Source of the DNA: Selaginella tamariscina
Lineage: Eukaryota > Streptophyta > Lycopodiopsida > Selaginellales > Selaginellaceae
Reading direction: 5' to 3'
Assembly: GCA_003024785.1 (NCBI GenBank)
Contig: PUQB01000556.1
Coordinates: 103,795 to 167,794, forward strand
Length of the DNA: 64,000 nt
Part shown: one piece after another, positions 1 to 10,324 of the stretch
Numbering within the stretch: the first letter of the stretch is position 1
Layout of the letters: each line of letters begins with the position of its first letter
The notes under the pieces: model-generated
Databases searched by the model: none
What the model saw: only the letters and a program-made list of their open reading frames with translations
Told to the model about the DNA's origin: nothing
Program-made: the position numbers and the translations under genes

Positions 1-144
1 TATCCACAACCGGATGTTTGGCAAAAATGACCAAACGACAGGAGCCGCGAGATTAGATTCGTATCGTATCTCATCCGTCCAAACTTTCACTTGTTCAAGC
101 TGCTCCCTTAGGGTTCATAGCGAGCTCCAGGATTCCAGGTATCA

Positions 145-1074
145 ATGGCGACCACAATGCAGGCTTCGATCAATCTGTCGTGCCCCTCTACATTCTTATC
201 TGGATCTAGTAGCGGATTATCCAAGCTACGGAGCTCTGCAAAGCCTGCTGGATTCGCTCCAAACAGATTCAAAGTAGAAGCCAAGAAAGGGCGAGTGGTG
301 CCCGGGATTGGCATCTCCTGCTTATCTGAATGGAAGGTAATGTATCTAATAAACATACAAATGCGAGTATTATACACATACGTATATGGTGCATTTCTTG
401 TTATATTTGTATTAGAAAGTATTATATATAAATATTTCACTGGTTGTTTGGTTATTGATGCAGTTTGCCAGGTGACAATGGTTTTGACCCACTCGGACTT
501 GCAGGAGACCCAGCCAATCTCAGGTGGTATGTACAGGCCGAGCTCCAGAATGGAAGATGGGCAATGGTGGGAGTCGCCGGCATGCTTATTCCTGAGGTTC
601 TCACCAAGATCGGACTCATCAATGCACCGCTCTGGTTCGACGCCGGTGCAAAAGAGTACTTTGCACCTTCTTCGACACTGTTTGTGATTGAGTTTCTGTT
701 GTTCCACTATGTCGAGATTCGGAGATGGCAAGATATCAAGTATCCAGGAGTGTGAACCAGGATCCCATCTTTAAAGGATACAGTTTGCCTAAGAACGAAG
801 TTGGATATCCCGGTGGAGTCTTCAATCCCCTCAACTTCCCTGCAAACGAGGAGTACAAGGAGAAGGAGCTTGCTAATGGTAACTATCACACCTTAAACAG
901 CACTTACACGCATTAACTGTGTGGTTTTTTAATGCAGGTCGTCTAGCTATGTTGGCATTCCTTGGGTTCATCATCCAGTCCAATGTGACACACAAGGGAC
1001 CTTTTGAGAACCTCCTCACTCACCTCAGCGACCCATGGCACCAGACAATTGTTCAAACTATTCAAGGCCTGTAA
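145..1074 (+). CDS. LHCA4: Photosystem I light-harvesting chlorophyll a/b protein, Lhca4 type (two apparent frameshifts)
   Basis: Light-harvesting antenna protein of photosystem I; binds chlorophyll and carotenoid in the thylakoid membrane. Three exons: about 145-335, 464-878 and 938-1074, with GT-AG introns. The first ~45 residues are Ser/Ala-rich with few acidic residues, as in a chloroplast transit peptide. The mature part has the LHC signatures: [13 protein letters not shown], helix-1 [29 protein letters not shown], and the helix-3 repeat [15 protein letters not shown]. Asn before GRWAM replaces the usual His; in Lhca3/Lhca4 this Asn chlorophyll ligand is linked to red-shifted absorption. 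The end, [12 protein letters not shown], matches Lhca4 as I remember it. Two single-base breaks are visible: an extra G in the GGG at 289-291 (the other frame restores [15 protein letters not shown]) and a missing base near 749 (YPG to SVNQDP). Either assembly indels or a pseudogene; family assignment is firm. Confidence 0.88.
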
Positions 1075-1318
1075 CAAGATGTGTATTAAAAGAAATTTCA
1101 TGTTTCAATGTGGGTCTATTTACTAGTTGTTTTCATCGGTGTCCAGAAAGAATGTCTATGAGGCATGTCCAGTTTGGTGTTTCGATACTGTGTCTCCAGC
1201 TCAAACCTCTGCAGGGGAGAAAGACAATATATACATGTAGAGATATCAAGAATAACCTACCTGTAGTTTACCAGCGGCCGTCAATTTGCACCTGGAAACA
1301 ACAGCGTTCCCCGGCTAG

Positions 1319-2438
1319 TTAACCAGCCTCCCTCGACATGAACCTCGTCCCCAACAGTTGTACACATGTCCATAGCCCCTCGGGAAGCATTATGTACCCT
1401 TCTATATGTGGCTCTTTTAGCCGGTGCTGTGGCCTAACCAGCTTATCAGATTTCTCAAAGCTCACTGGATTCATCGCACGGGAATTCTCCACCTGTACCA
1501 GAAATGAGTATGTATATACTAACACACACGCACACACGCACACACACAAAGAAAGTGGTAACAACTTACAGGTGAAAAACTGGATGTCACAGTTTGCCAG
1601 GTGCCAAGAAGTTCAGCAGCATCTAGACGAGGGCCCGTAGCAACCCCAGCATGCCGTGTTAAACAGCTTTCCACAGTCTTCCCAGACTGGAAGGAATCCT
1701 CCCATTTCTCCCTGTAATGTGGTGCGTGCGTGCGTGCGTGCGTGTGTGTGTGTGTGTGAGAGAGAGAGAGTATATCAACCTGAAGATGGTAATCTCGTGA
1801 AAGTTTGAGGCCTTCAACTTGTTAAGAATCCTGACTCGTAAGCCGTCCTCGCGTTCATCCACAAGGCAATGCTCGATCACATTTGCTTGCTTCCAGTATA
1901 CAACATATGCACCGCTACTATGAAATGCAAGAGTATGCTCATCTGTTTCGTCCTCGATAGTCTGTTCCTGAGTACTGTATACGGAGACTGTAGTGGATCC
2001 GCATCCAACCGTCGGGTACAAACGCATTGTTTTATTGTAGAATGTTAAGCCTCCTCGTTTATCTTGTTTAGCTAAAGTTGCACAGTATGTTTCCCAGTCG
2101 GAAACTTCAACTCCCCATTCGGCATATTCTTGCGGAAGCAATGAAGATGGGAGTGGAATTAGTTTACCCTTGTGATCAAAGTCTGCTGAAGAGCCGCTCC
2201 ATTCTCCTGATACATTCTCACAAAACATCCTCCATCCCTCTGCACACACGCATGTGTGTGTATGTGTATGCTGCGTGTGTGTGTTGCAGGCTTACTTGGA
2301 GCTCGAGGACGAGGGCAGTTTAGCCACTTCTGAGTGTGCTGAAGAGGCACAACACGTTGTGGGTCGGTTTACTGTGCGTGTGGTAACTAACTGCGAAGAC
2401 AATGCACATGGAGATGCAAGGGTAGTCGCCATAGCCAT
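1319..2438 (-). CDS. Conserved plastid-targeted protein of unknown function (DUF3598-like?)
   Basis: Multi-exon minus-strand gene. The first exon (2438 down to about 2296) begins MAMATTLASP and is rich in Ser, Thr and Ala, a typical chloroplast transit peptide. The main exon (about 2245 to 1790) holds the conserved-looking core: EGWRMFCENVSGEWSGSSAD, LPSSLLPQEYAEWGVEV, LYPTVGCG and AFHSSGAYVVYW. A further exon spans about 1713-1580 (EKWEDSFQSGKTVESCLTRH), and the last exon starts near 1516. The motif WRMFC...SGEW...G resembles cyanobacterial/plant DUF3598-like proteins from memory; not verified. The exon 1/exon 2 junction does not keep frame in my reading, and near 1365 the frame that gives DEVHVEGGWLTSRG differs from the upstream frame, so the C-terminus and stop are uncertain. 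The intron at 1723-1770 carries a compound CT/CA/CGCA microsatellite. Confidence 0.6.
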
Positions 2439-2696
2439 GACAAATAATCCACCGTGTGTTGAGTTTATGCTATATTACAATAAGCATAAACTGGTTTTAA
2501 GTACTAAAATTTATTTACCATCAAGCATAAGAAGAACCGTAGTGACGCCTCACTGTGTGTTTGTGTGCGTGTGCGTGTGCGTGTGTGAGAGAGAGAGAGA
2601 CAATTAAAATAATATGGATCTTTTCAGCCTAATATAAAAAAGTGTTTTATTTATGAAGTTTCTCTCTCTTAAATGTATATAAAGTTTTATTCAACT

Positions 2697-3717
2697 CTAT
2701 GCGATCCCAAGACAAGCACGGATCCCTGCCTCAAAGTCATCTAAAGCAGTATATGTTCCATAAAACGCATCTGTGAGGTTGCTCCTGCACACACACACAC
2801 ACACACATATATATATAACTTTTATCTCCATACTATTATAAATAATTACCTCAATGAAGACATTGGGCTGGAGCTTGCCGCTATTGAATCATCTAGTACT
2901 CTAAATGCTCTAGGAAAAGGAGAAATTATACATACATATGTGTGTGTATTTACTCAAACACACACACGCACACGCACACGTATGTGTGAGTACCTTATAA
3001 GATTGTCCAGGGACAAGTAGGCTTTAACTTTGACAGGATCTGAATCGTCGAGTAACGAGGCTGCATTCTTCACAAGGAGTTTAAAAGTACAAACCTGTAA
3101 ACGATTTAAAACATCGTTTATACATAGAGCAAAATATATAAAAAATATTCATCCGTACACCTCAACACCTGTACGGGTTTGCAAGTCCGAAATGGATCCA
3201 CTCTCGAAAGGAATGCAATCCCGAGCTGCTACTTTCACAAGGTTCTCTGCCTCTATGTGGTTGGCAATGGGATTCGAGCCTGAAACAGCTTTCAAAGATC
3301 AACGTGTGCGTGCGTGCGTGCGTGTGTGTAACTTACTTAAAAGAAGAAAAGCATTCTCAACTCCCTGACGTGAACGGGCAATTGGTCCCAACAGGAAGTC
3401 TGCAGTTTTTTTCTTCTGCTCCTTTAACCAATCTTTTGGTCCTGCTGAACATTCAAATCCAGATAGATATACAATGTATGCAGTACACACACACACACAC
3501 AAGCGTATAAATGTATATGAAAAGCTTACATATTCCCAAGAGAAGGCTTGAGCATCGTGGGAGTGTTACTTGCTGCTATAGCAATACCCAGCTGCACAAG
3601 CAACCTGCGATTCAATCTATATACCGGTTCTTGCACTGTAGTCTTCTTCTGAGATAAAATACTTGAAGGAGGTGAACACTTAGGAGGTGCAACAATCGCC
3701 ATAGCTAAACTTGCCAT
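2697..3717 (-). CDS. Small multi-exon protein of unknown function, probably plastid-targeted
   Basis: Minus-strand gene starting MASLAMAIVAPPKCSP at 3717. At least five exons follow: 3717-3530 (ends near PTMLKPSLG), about 3470-3340 (IVYLSGFECSAGPKDWLKEQ, ARSRQGVENAFLLL), about 3295-3182 (ANHIEAENLVKVAARDCIPF), about 3098-2998 (CTFKLLVKNAASLLDDSDPV, VKAYLSLDNLI), about 2910-2852 (RVLDDSIAASSSPMSSL) and a last exon to 2697 ending DDFEAGIRACLGIA. The N-terminus has hydroxyl and basic residues followed by a hydrophobic stretch (VQLGIAIAAS), compatible with a thylakoid-lumen bipartite signal. The overall helical pattern recalls small lumenal PSII-associated proteins, but I do not recognise the family. 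It lies head-to-head with the EGF-like gene at 3892 with a short shared intergenic region. Confidence 0.5.
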
Positions 3718-3891
3718 ATGTAAGAATCTTCCCGTACTTCACCATATCCGCCACATAGGCATCTTAAGATACACGTCATCACATGCATACGCGTTGCGAG
3801 TGACGTATGTACATACTCGCAGTATCCGCCACCATCATGTCATCTTCTGTGTGTTTGATAATAAATCTAACTTCAAATCAAATACCCTCTA

Positions 3892-4717
3892 ATGGAGAAG
3901 TTAATGCTTGTTATACTTTCAACGTTTATATTCACAACATATGCAGGTAAGTGTGTGTGTGTGTGCGCGTGTGTGTGAGATAGAGAGAGGGAGTTATACG
4001 TGCAGATTACTGTGAACAAGGGACATGGACTTATTTGGTTGTAAATGCAATGATGGCTGGAGAAATATAGTTGACCAGCCTCTGTTGCCATGCTTAATCC
4101 CAGCTAATTGTATATTATATTTTCTTAATCTAATTCATTCATATAATTAATTTCATATTTTTACTATTCTTATAGGTAGTGTGACTCCGAGCTTCAGTTG
4201 TGAAAAGGAACTTCCTGCAACACAGCCACCAATACCACCTTCATTTGACATTAACAGTAAGTGCATATATATGTGTGCGTATATACATATTTTTAATAAT
4301 TCCGAGTTTCAGTTTGTTATTAGACCGGTGATTTGCGGAATTGGTGGAGAATGTGTTCCGGTGAAGGGCCTTTAAACCATACATGTAACTGTCACGAAGG
4401 ATATGCAAACTTCTTAAACAGCACATCTGGAGTTTGTTTAAAAGATTGTAAGTTTTACACACACACACACACACACATACACACATATATATACGTACAT
4501 ACTTTGTAGGTAAGCTTGACCTAGATTGCTCAAATATGAATACTCCAATTGAAGAAACAGCACCTCCATCACCATCCTCGAGCAACACAGTAAGAATCAA
4601 AGTTCCACAGTAAGTAACAAATCCTTATCTAACACAAATGCAGAAGGGACCTTGTCGTTCATGTGTTATCTTGGGATTATTGCAATGTTTACAAAGTTTT
4701 TGGATTACTATAATTAA
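3892..4717 (+). CDS. Secreted EGF-like domain protein with hydrophobic C-terminus
   Basis: Six small exons on the plus strand (3892-3946, about 4006-4109, 4176-4256, about 4311-4448, about 4509-4591 and 4644-4717). Exon 1 encodes a signal peptide, MEKLMLVILSTFIFTTYA. Later exons carry cysteine patterns of plant EGF-like proteins: DYCEQGT, GCKCNDGWRNIVDQPLLPC, then a segment with CG.GGECV and HTCNCHEGYAN. A Pro/Ser-rich linker (APPSPSSS) and a short hydrophobic end (FMCYLGIIAMF) follow, which could be a membrane or GPI-anchor signal. Function is unknown; extracellular or plasma-membrane location is inferred. Frame changes are needed inside exon 2 (near 4025-4040) and in exon 4 (in frame GIGGECVPVKGL runs into a stop at about 4373, while the HTCNCHEGYAN frame continues). 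The intron at 3947-4005 contains TG and AG tracts. Confidence 0.5.
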
Positions 4718-4719
4718 GA

Positions 4720-5640
4720 AAATAGTGTATGTTTGCTGATCAAATTACTTATAAATACCACCAAGTAGCATTTTGTATCAGAAATGTTAATATCCACATA
4801 CATATTATCTACTCTCTCTGCACACGCGTAAATATGCTGTAGAAATGCACACTTAAAGTGTGAGTGTGTATACTATGCGTGTGAAATGCACACTTGAAAG
4901 TGTAAGTGCACAATACTACGTGGCGAAGCATCAGTGGTGCCACGTCATTAGAAAATACCACCGTACACTGCCATGTCAAACCGTAATGACACCTTGGCAA
5001 AGGCAGGGTTACCTTTGTGTATAATTTAATTTAACCTAATTTACGTAAACACATTATAATAATAATAAAAACATTATAATTGTTATAACTAATTAGGTTA
5101 ATTGTTAAGTTATAAAACTTATAACGTAAGACCATTATTACGTATATAACAATATTGCACTTGTATACATTACGTCATCCACACAATCTGAAAACGTAAT
5201 AAAGTTAGTATGAATTATAATGAAATAAAAGTAATAATATTATAATAACATGTTAGGTTAACCAATATTTAAAAATTATATTAATATCAATTTACAATAA
5301 TATATTGTATACACATTGAATGTAATTATATATAGAGAAGAACAAACACCTATTGAAAATTCAAAAAAATAATTAAAAAAAGATCGTGTACGGAAATATA
5401 TTAGGCTATATACAGCTGGATATTTTGCATTATTCTATAGAATATTCGAATTTTTGACTATTACTCAAGTACTAATATAGATTTTTACTACATTGAGAAG
5501 TTGAGATGTTAATTTCTTTAGGTACAGCTTGGCATTTCGTAATGAAAAACTAAATAGTAAACAAATTGACACGATAACACCACGCATTGAAATCAACGGT
5601 TGAAAACAAGCCTTCTCACCAATTGATAACGATTTCACAG
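4720..5640. other. AT-rich intergenic region upstream of the glucanase
   Basis: No convincing gene. Two near-identical direct repeats, GAAATGCACACTT.AAAGTGT, lie at about 4843-4863 and 4882-4903; each is itself an imperfect palindrome (ACACTT.AAAGTGT). From 5030 to 5550 the DNA is strongly AT-rich. At about 5521-5698 an open stretch reads through TITPRIEING (stop) and FMSDEEVATSSRLLKENY, followed by a GT-rich intron-like tract to 5797. This could be an exon of an unrecognised gene or an upstream exon of the glucanase locus; I cannot decide. Confidence 0.4.
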
Positions 5641-5823
5641 CCTCATTTATGTCAGATGAAGAAGTTGCTACTTCCTCTCGTTTGCTGAAAGAAAACTATG
5701 TGTGTGTGTGTGTGTGTACATATATATATACATACATACATGTGTGTATCGTAATTCACATGTTCATACACACGTATGTTAAGTATATTCCTTACAGGGA
5801 GAATTGAAGCAGCACAGATTACA

Positions 5824-6907
5824 ATGTGGTTATGTCTCATACTCTTATCATGTATCAGAAGCTCCACAGGTATGTTCTTCTCGTAAACACACATACATAT
5901 CTAAACACGCGTGTATTCTCAGGGAGTCAAATAGGAATCAACTATGGACGAGTAGCCAACAATTTGCCATCCCCATCGACAGTGGTTTCCCTCCTACAGT
6001 CCCTCAAGATCGACCGGGTGAAGATTTTTGATGCGGACTCAGAGGTACTGTCAGCGCTATCGAACAAAAGCATCAAGATCGAGATAATGGTGCGGAACCA
6101 GGACATTGCAAGCATAGCATCCAACCAGAGCACAGCAAATAGTTGGGTACAACAGAACGTTGTTCCGTTCTACCCGAGGACACATATAACCACAGTCCTG
6201 GTCGGAAACGAAATACTCTCCGACTACAGCATACAGGGGACATGGGCGGCCCTCGTCCCTGCAATGGAGAACATATACATCGCTCTACAGACGAGGAACC
6301 TCTCGGGGAAGATCCACGTCAGCACGCCATTGGCGAGCGACGTGCTGTCCACGTCATATCCTCCATCTTCTGGTCAATTCCGGTCAGATATCATCTCCAG
6401 TGTCATCCTGCCTCTGCTTGCATTTCTTTCCTCCACTGGGTCTTCGTACCATGCGAATGTGTATCCCTACTTTGCATACGCTGGCAATCCTAGTCAGATA
6501 TCCCTGGACTATGCGCTCTTCGGAAGCTCCTCGGTTGTTGTGCAGGACGGAAGCTTGGGATACCAGAATCTTCTTGATTCCATGCTAGATGCTGTATTCG
6601 CTGCAATGGAGAGGCTGGGATACGGGAATGTCCCTCTAGTGATTAGTGAGACCGGATGGCCTTCTGCAGGGGACTCGGACCAGGTCGGGGCGAGCGTCTC
6701 GAATGCGCAGCTATACAACTCGAGGCTAGTAAAGAAGATGCAGAGCAAGCAGGGACTCCGAAGAGGCCCAATGTGGGCATTTTGACATATATATTTGCCC
6801 TGTTTAATGAGAACCAGAAGAGTGGGGCGGGAACTGAGAAGAACTTTGGAATCCTGTATCCCAGTGGGAGCCGTGTTTATGACTTGGATCTGACTGGACA
6901 AAGCTAA
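5824..6907 (+). CDS. Glucan endo-1,3-beta-glucosidase, GH17 family
   Basis: Hydrolyses beta-1,3-glucan (callose or fungal wall glucan), extracellular. Exon 1 (5824-5869) encodes a short hydrophobic signal peptide MWLCLILLSCIRSSTG. A 53-bp intron follows, and exon 2 from 5923 starts GSQIGINYGRVANNLPSP, the classical GH17 mature N-terminus. Visible catalytic motifs are LVGNEIL (acid/base Glu) and VPLVISETGWPSAG (nucleophile Glu). The enzyme ends NFGILYPSGSRVYDLDL with no C-terminal X8/CBM43 domain. Around 6748-6755 the frame changes: the upstream frame ends in MWAF and a stop, whereas the next frame restores KRPNVGILTYIFALFNENQK, a typical GH17 C-terminal segment. This is a single-base frameshift, either an assembly indel or a disabling mutation. 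Length with the shift corrected is about 345 residues, normal for the short GH17 class. Confidence 0.85.
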
Positions 6908-7119
6908 AACATGTAGCATTCAAATTTGGAATATGTCATGTCCGTTATAGATTCTCATCCTAGTAATGAAAAATGTACACATTCAGGATTAGGGTATAAT
7001 TCAAAATATGAACATTCTATAAGCCGTTGTGCTCTGTTTTAGGGCTCGTTTTAGGGTTTAGGGATTAGCGCTCTCTCGGGTCACAAGTCGGCAAGTTGTG
7101 GAATTTACGGGATTTTCCT

Positions 7120-10100
7120 ATGGATAAATCGGTTAGGTTCTCAGAGGAGCCGGAAATGCACCCGCTGCCGCTTGGAACTGTGTTGAATCGGCTCATCTCT
7201 GCAGATAAGCGGGAGATTGAGCGAAATTTTCCTTCGAGAAGCAAAGGTATGTTTTCTTGCAGAGCTAGGTCCATCCATAGACTTGTCAGCTTAAACCATT
7301 GTTCTCATGTATATACATGGTTAAGTTATAACTTATAACCTAAACTCTCTTTACTATTGCTTTTACACAGGTGTTACCGCTGAAGCAGTGGATTATCTGC
7401 TAAGACATGTAAAGCAGTCTTCAAACGCTGTAGATGTTTGCGTACCTCTTCTAGAACATGTAAGCAATATGTATGTATGTATGTATGTATAGATATATAG
7501 ATATATATGCACACACACACGTACACAAGACATAGAGATATTGTATACATAAGATATCATATAGACAATTTCAGATTGTGAAGTCTAGGGAGTCTAATAA
7601 GCGGAAGAAGGCCTTGTTTATAATACAATCTTTGTACCAAACTAACGAATGTGGGATAGAAATTGTGAAGTCTCTTGTACACATACTCAGCTCTCCTCAG
7701 TTTGATCATAGTATTAAACTGGGAGGCTGTTTAGTGATTAAACACTTGTTAGCAACTTCAACTACACCAGGTATGGAGTATGTTACATAACTTAATATGA
7801 ATGTGTATATGTGTGCGTATGTGGGTAGATATGATGTGGTTTTTTTAGAGTGGACATCAAGGGTAGTTTCGTCGATGCCAATATTATCAACGTGTGTGTC
7901 TCAACTGGTGAAGCTAGTTCGTGATGCGAGGTTATGTACTTGTGTGTGTGTGTGCGGAAATTCTGACGTTTACATGTTCCAGTGTTAAGGATGGGATGAA
8001 AAAGCATCCTACGTGTCTCACAGTATCTGCTGCAGATTGTATTTTAGTGATTACTAAGATGTTTTCCATGAAAGACGTACCCGAAGAGTGGAATTTTATA
8101 TTGTGGAGTCATCTAGACAATATGATTGCTGTAGTCTTCGAGTTATATGAGGTATATTGTGTGTATGTGTGTCTCTGTGTGTTTTTGTGAAATACTTATT
8201 CTATGTGAATTATATTTGTAATTTAGAGCTTATAGACTGGTTACAAGGATACATTATATATTTGTAAAGTTAATGGAAGTTTCCATTTCAGTGGAATCGT
8301 GAGGCACGTCCGCTGCATGCGACGGGATTAATGCAAGTTAAAAACCATCTTCTGCAACTCCGTAACATAGCTGAAGGTGAAAGCCAATCTACATATTGCT
8401 TGTGTGTGTATGACTGTTTTGTACTTTGCAGGAGATGTGCCTGTCGGGGTTGCGGTCCTGAAATCATGTTGGCACGAATATGCCAGCCTTATGCTCTCAG
8501 AAGCATTTAAACAGGATTCAGTTGTTAATAGCCTTCACAAATTGCTATCTGCTCTACAGGTAACCCTTTGGTACATATGAGTGTGTACGTGTGCATGACT
8601 GACTTTAATTGCAGCAATACATGTCATATGGCAGAGTGAAGATGCATTTGTATATTCTAAACTGCTTCGCTCTTCTCATTGGACGTTTAGACGCTGAGCA
8701 AGCCGACAACATATTAGCAGATCACGAAGCACGGCTTCTTGAACTTCTTCTGGGTCAGGTGAAATATATATCTGTATTATGCATGTGTACATGTATAACT
8801 ATATATACAGCAGTTTTGTCATCCATGTATAATGCATTTATTGGTTTTGTAGATAGTTAGAGTTTCCACATACGTATATATATGAAGTCTATATTATCAT
8901 ACATGAATTTTTGCGTTTGGGCAGTTTTCTAGAAACGAGGAGGAAAAGACGGGGTTGTTCTTGCATTGCTGAGATATATAATTTTTCGGGATTCCTCCAG
9001 ATTAGACAGTCTTGCGCCACTTCTTATTGAGTTTCTGAATAAAAGAGACACAACTTCAAAAGCAGCTGTGCACCTTGTTGCGGAATATTTCTTACAGTAT
9101 CCTTCTACAGATACAATCTGTCTGTGTGTGATATATATATATATATATACATGTATATACGTTTATACATCCGTGTGGGTGTTTGTAATGCTGTATATGT
9201 GTTATTTGTTACTTGTTAGTGCTTAACGTGTGCTTAAGGCATCCGTCTCCAGATTTACAGAAAGTTTTCTCGATGCTAGATTCTAAAGAAGCAACTCAAC
9301 GAAGAAAAAGCCATTGATGTTATTGGTGAGTTGTGTAGCACTTCAAACAGTCTTTCTCTAAGGTATGAATACGATCTTATGGATATATATCATATATATT
9401 GTCATGCATTGTACGTGTGTGTCTGCTCTAGTTTTTAGTTTCGGTGTTTTATGTTACAGTAATACAATAGCTGTATACTTGCTGAACCGACTTGATGACG
9501 AGGAACTCACAAATCGCACTGCTGCCTCCAACTTCTTTGAGAAACTTGGTAGTGTATGTCTGTATAATATTATAATATATACAGACGCACATACTAATAG
9601 TACAGGCAACAAGTTCTATATAATTCAACACACACATGCACGTAGGACGCATGCACACAAACAAATTCTTTCTATATGTTAATAGTTTTATACTTCAAAT
9701 TTTTCATTGTTTAACATTTGATCTGCTCGCAGATCCTACATTTGTAATCCCTGCACTCATCAAGCTTTTGTACGATAGTAATGAGAAAGTTCGATCTGCT
9801 GCAAGCGCTGGACTTGTTAATGTTCTCAAGGGCAGTGCAAATCACGTAGAAGTTGTCTCGGTGCTTCTCGATTGTGCTCTGTATGTACATGCACACGCAC
9901 ACACACGTTGTTGTTGCATTTACTATTTGGACCAGTTTCTAGTTATGACTTCATTTAGCCAAATATACCGTTTAAATTTTAAATATATAGATAAACACCA
10001 CGAGTAGATTAATAGAGAATAATCAAGCTGGTTTTAATCCTTTATATTTTGTCAGAAATATATCCATTGTTTCTCGACCACCAAAGCATCCCGGAGAAAT

Positions 10101-10269
10101 TGGAAGCAGTTTACCAAATCAACAAGCAGGTATATTTTTGTATATTCATTTCTTTGTCTTCCGTATTTATATGTAGCTATAATTGTACGCAGATTTAGAT
10201 CGGATAATACGTCTTGTTCCTCCTTGGGCTTCCACTGTACGTATATAGTTTGATGTGTATTTGGTTGGT

Positions 10270-10324
<55 letters not shown>

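Noticed and set aside
1338..1640. Plus-strand ORF of 100 codons
   Set aside because: Overlaps the last exons of the minus-strand gene and contains the CA repeat; no motif.
2254..2607. Plus-strand ORF over the transit-peptide exon of the minus-strand gene
   Set aside because: Antisense shadow of the exon starting at 2438, extended by TG repeats.
5521..5700. Independent gene upstream of the glucanase
   Set aside because: Contains an in-frame stop and no recognised motif; could be an exon but not supportable alone.
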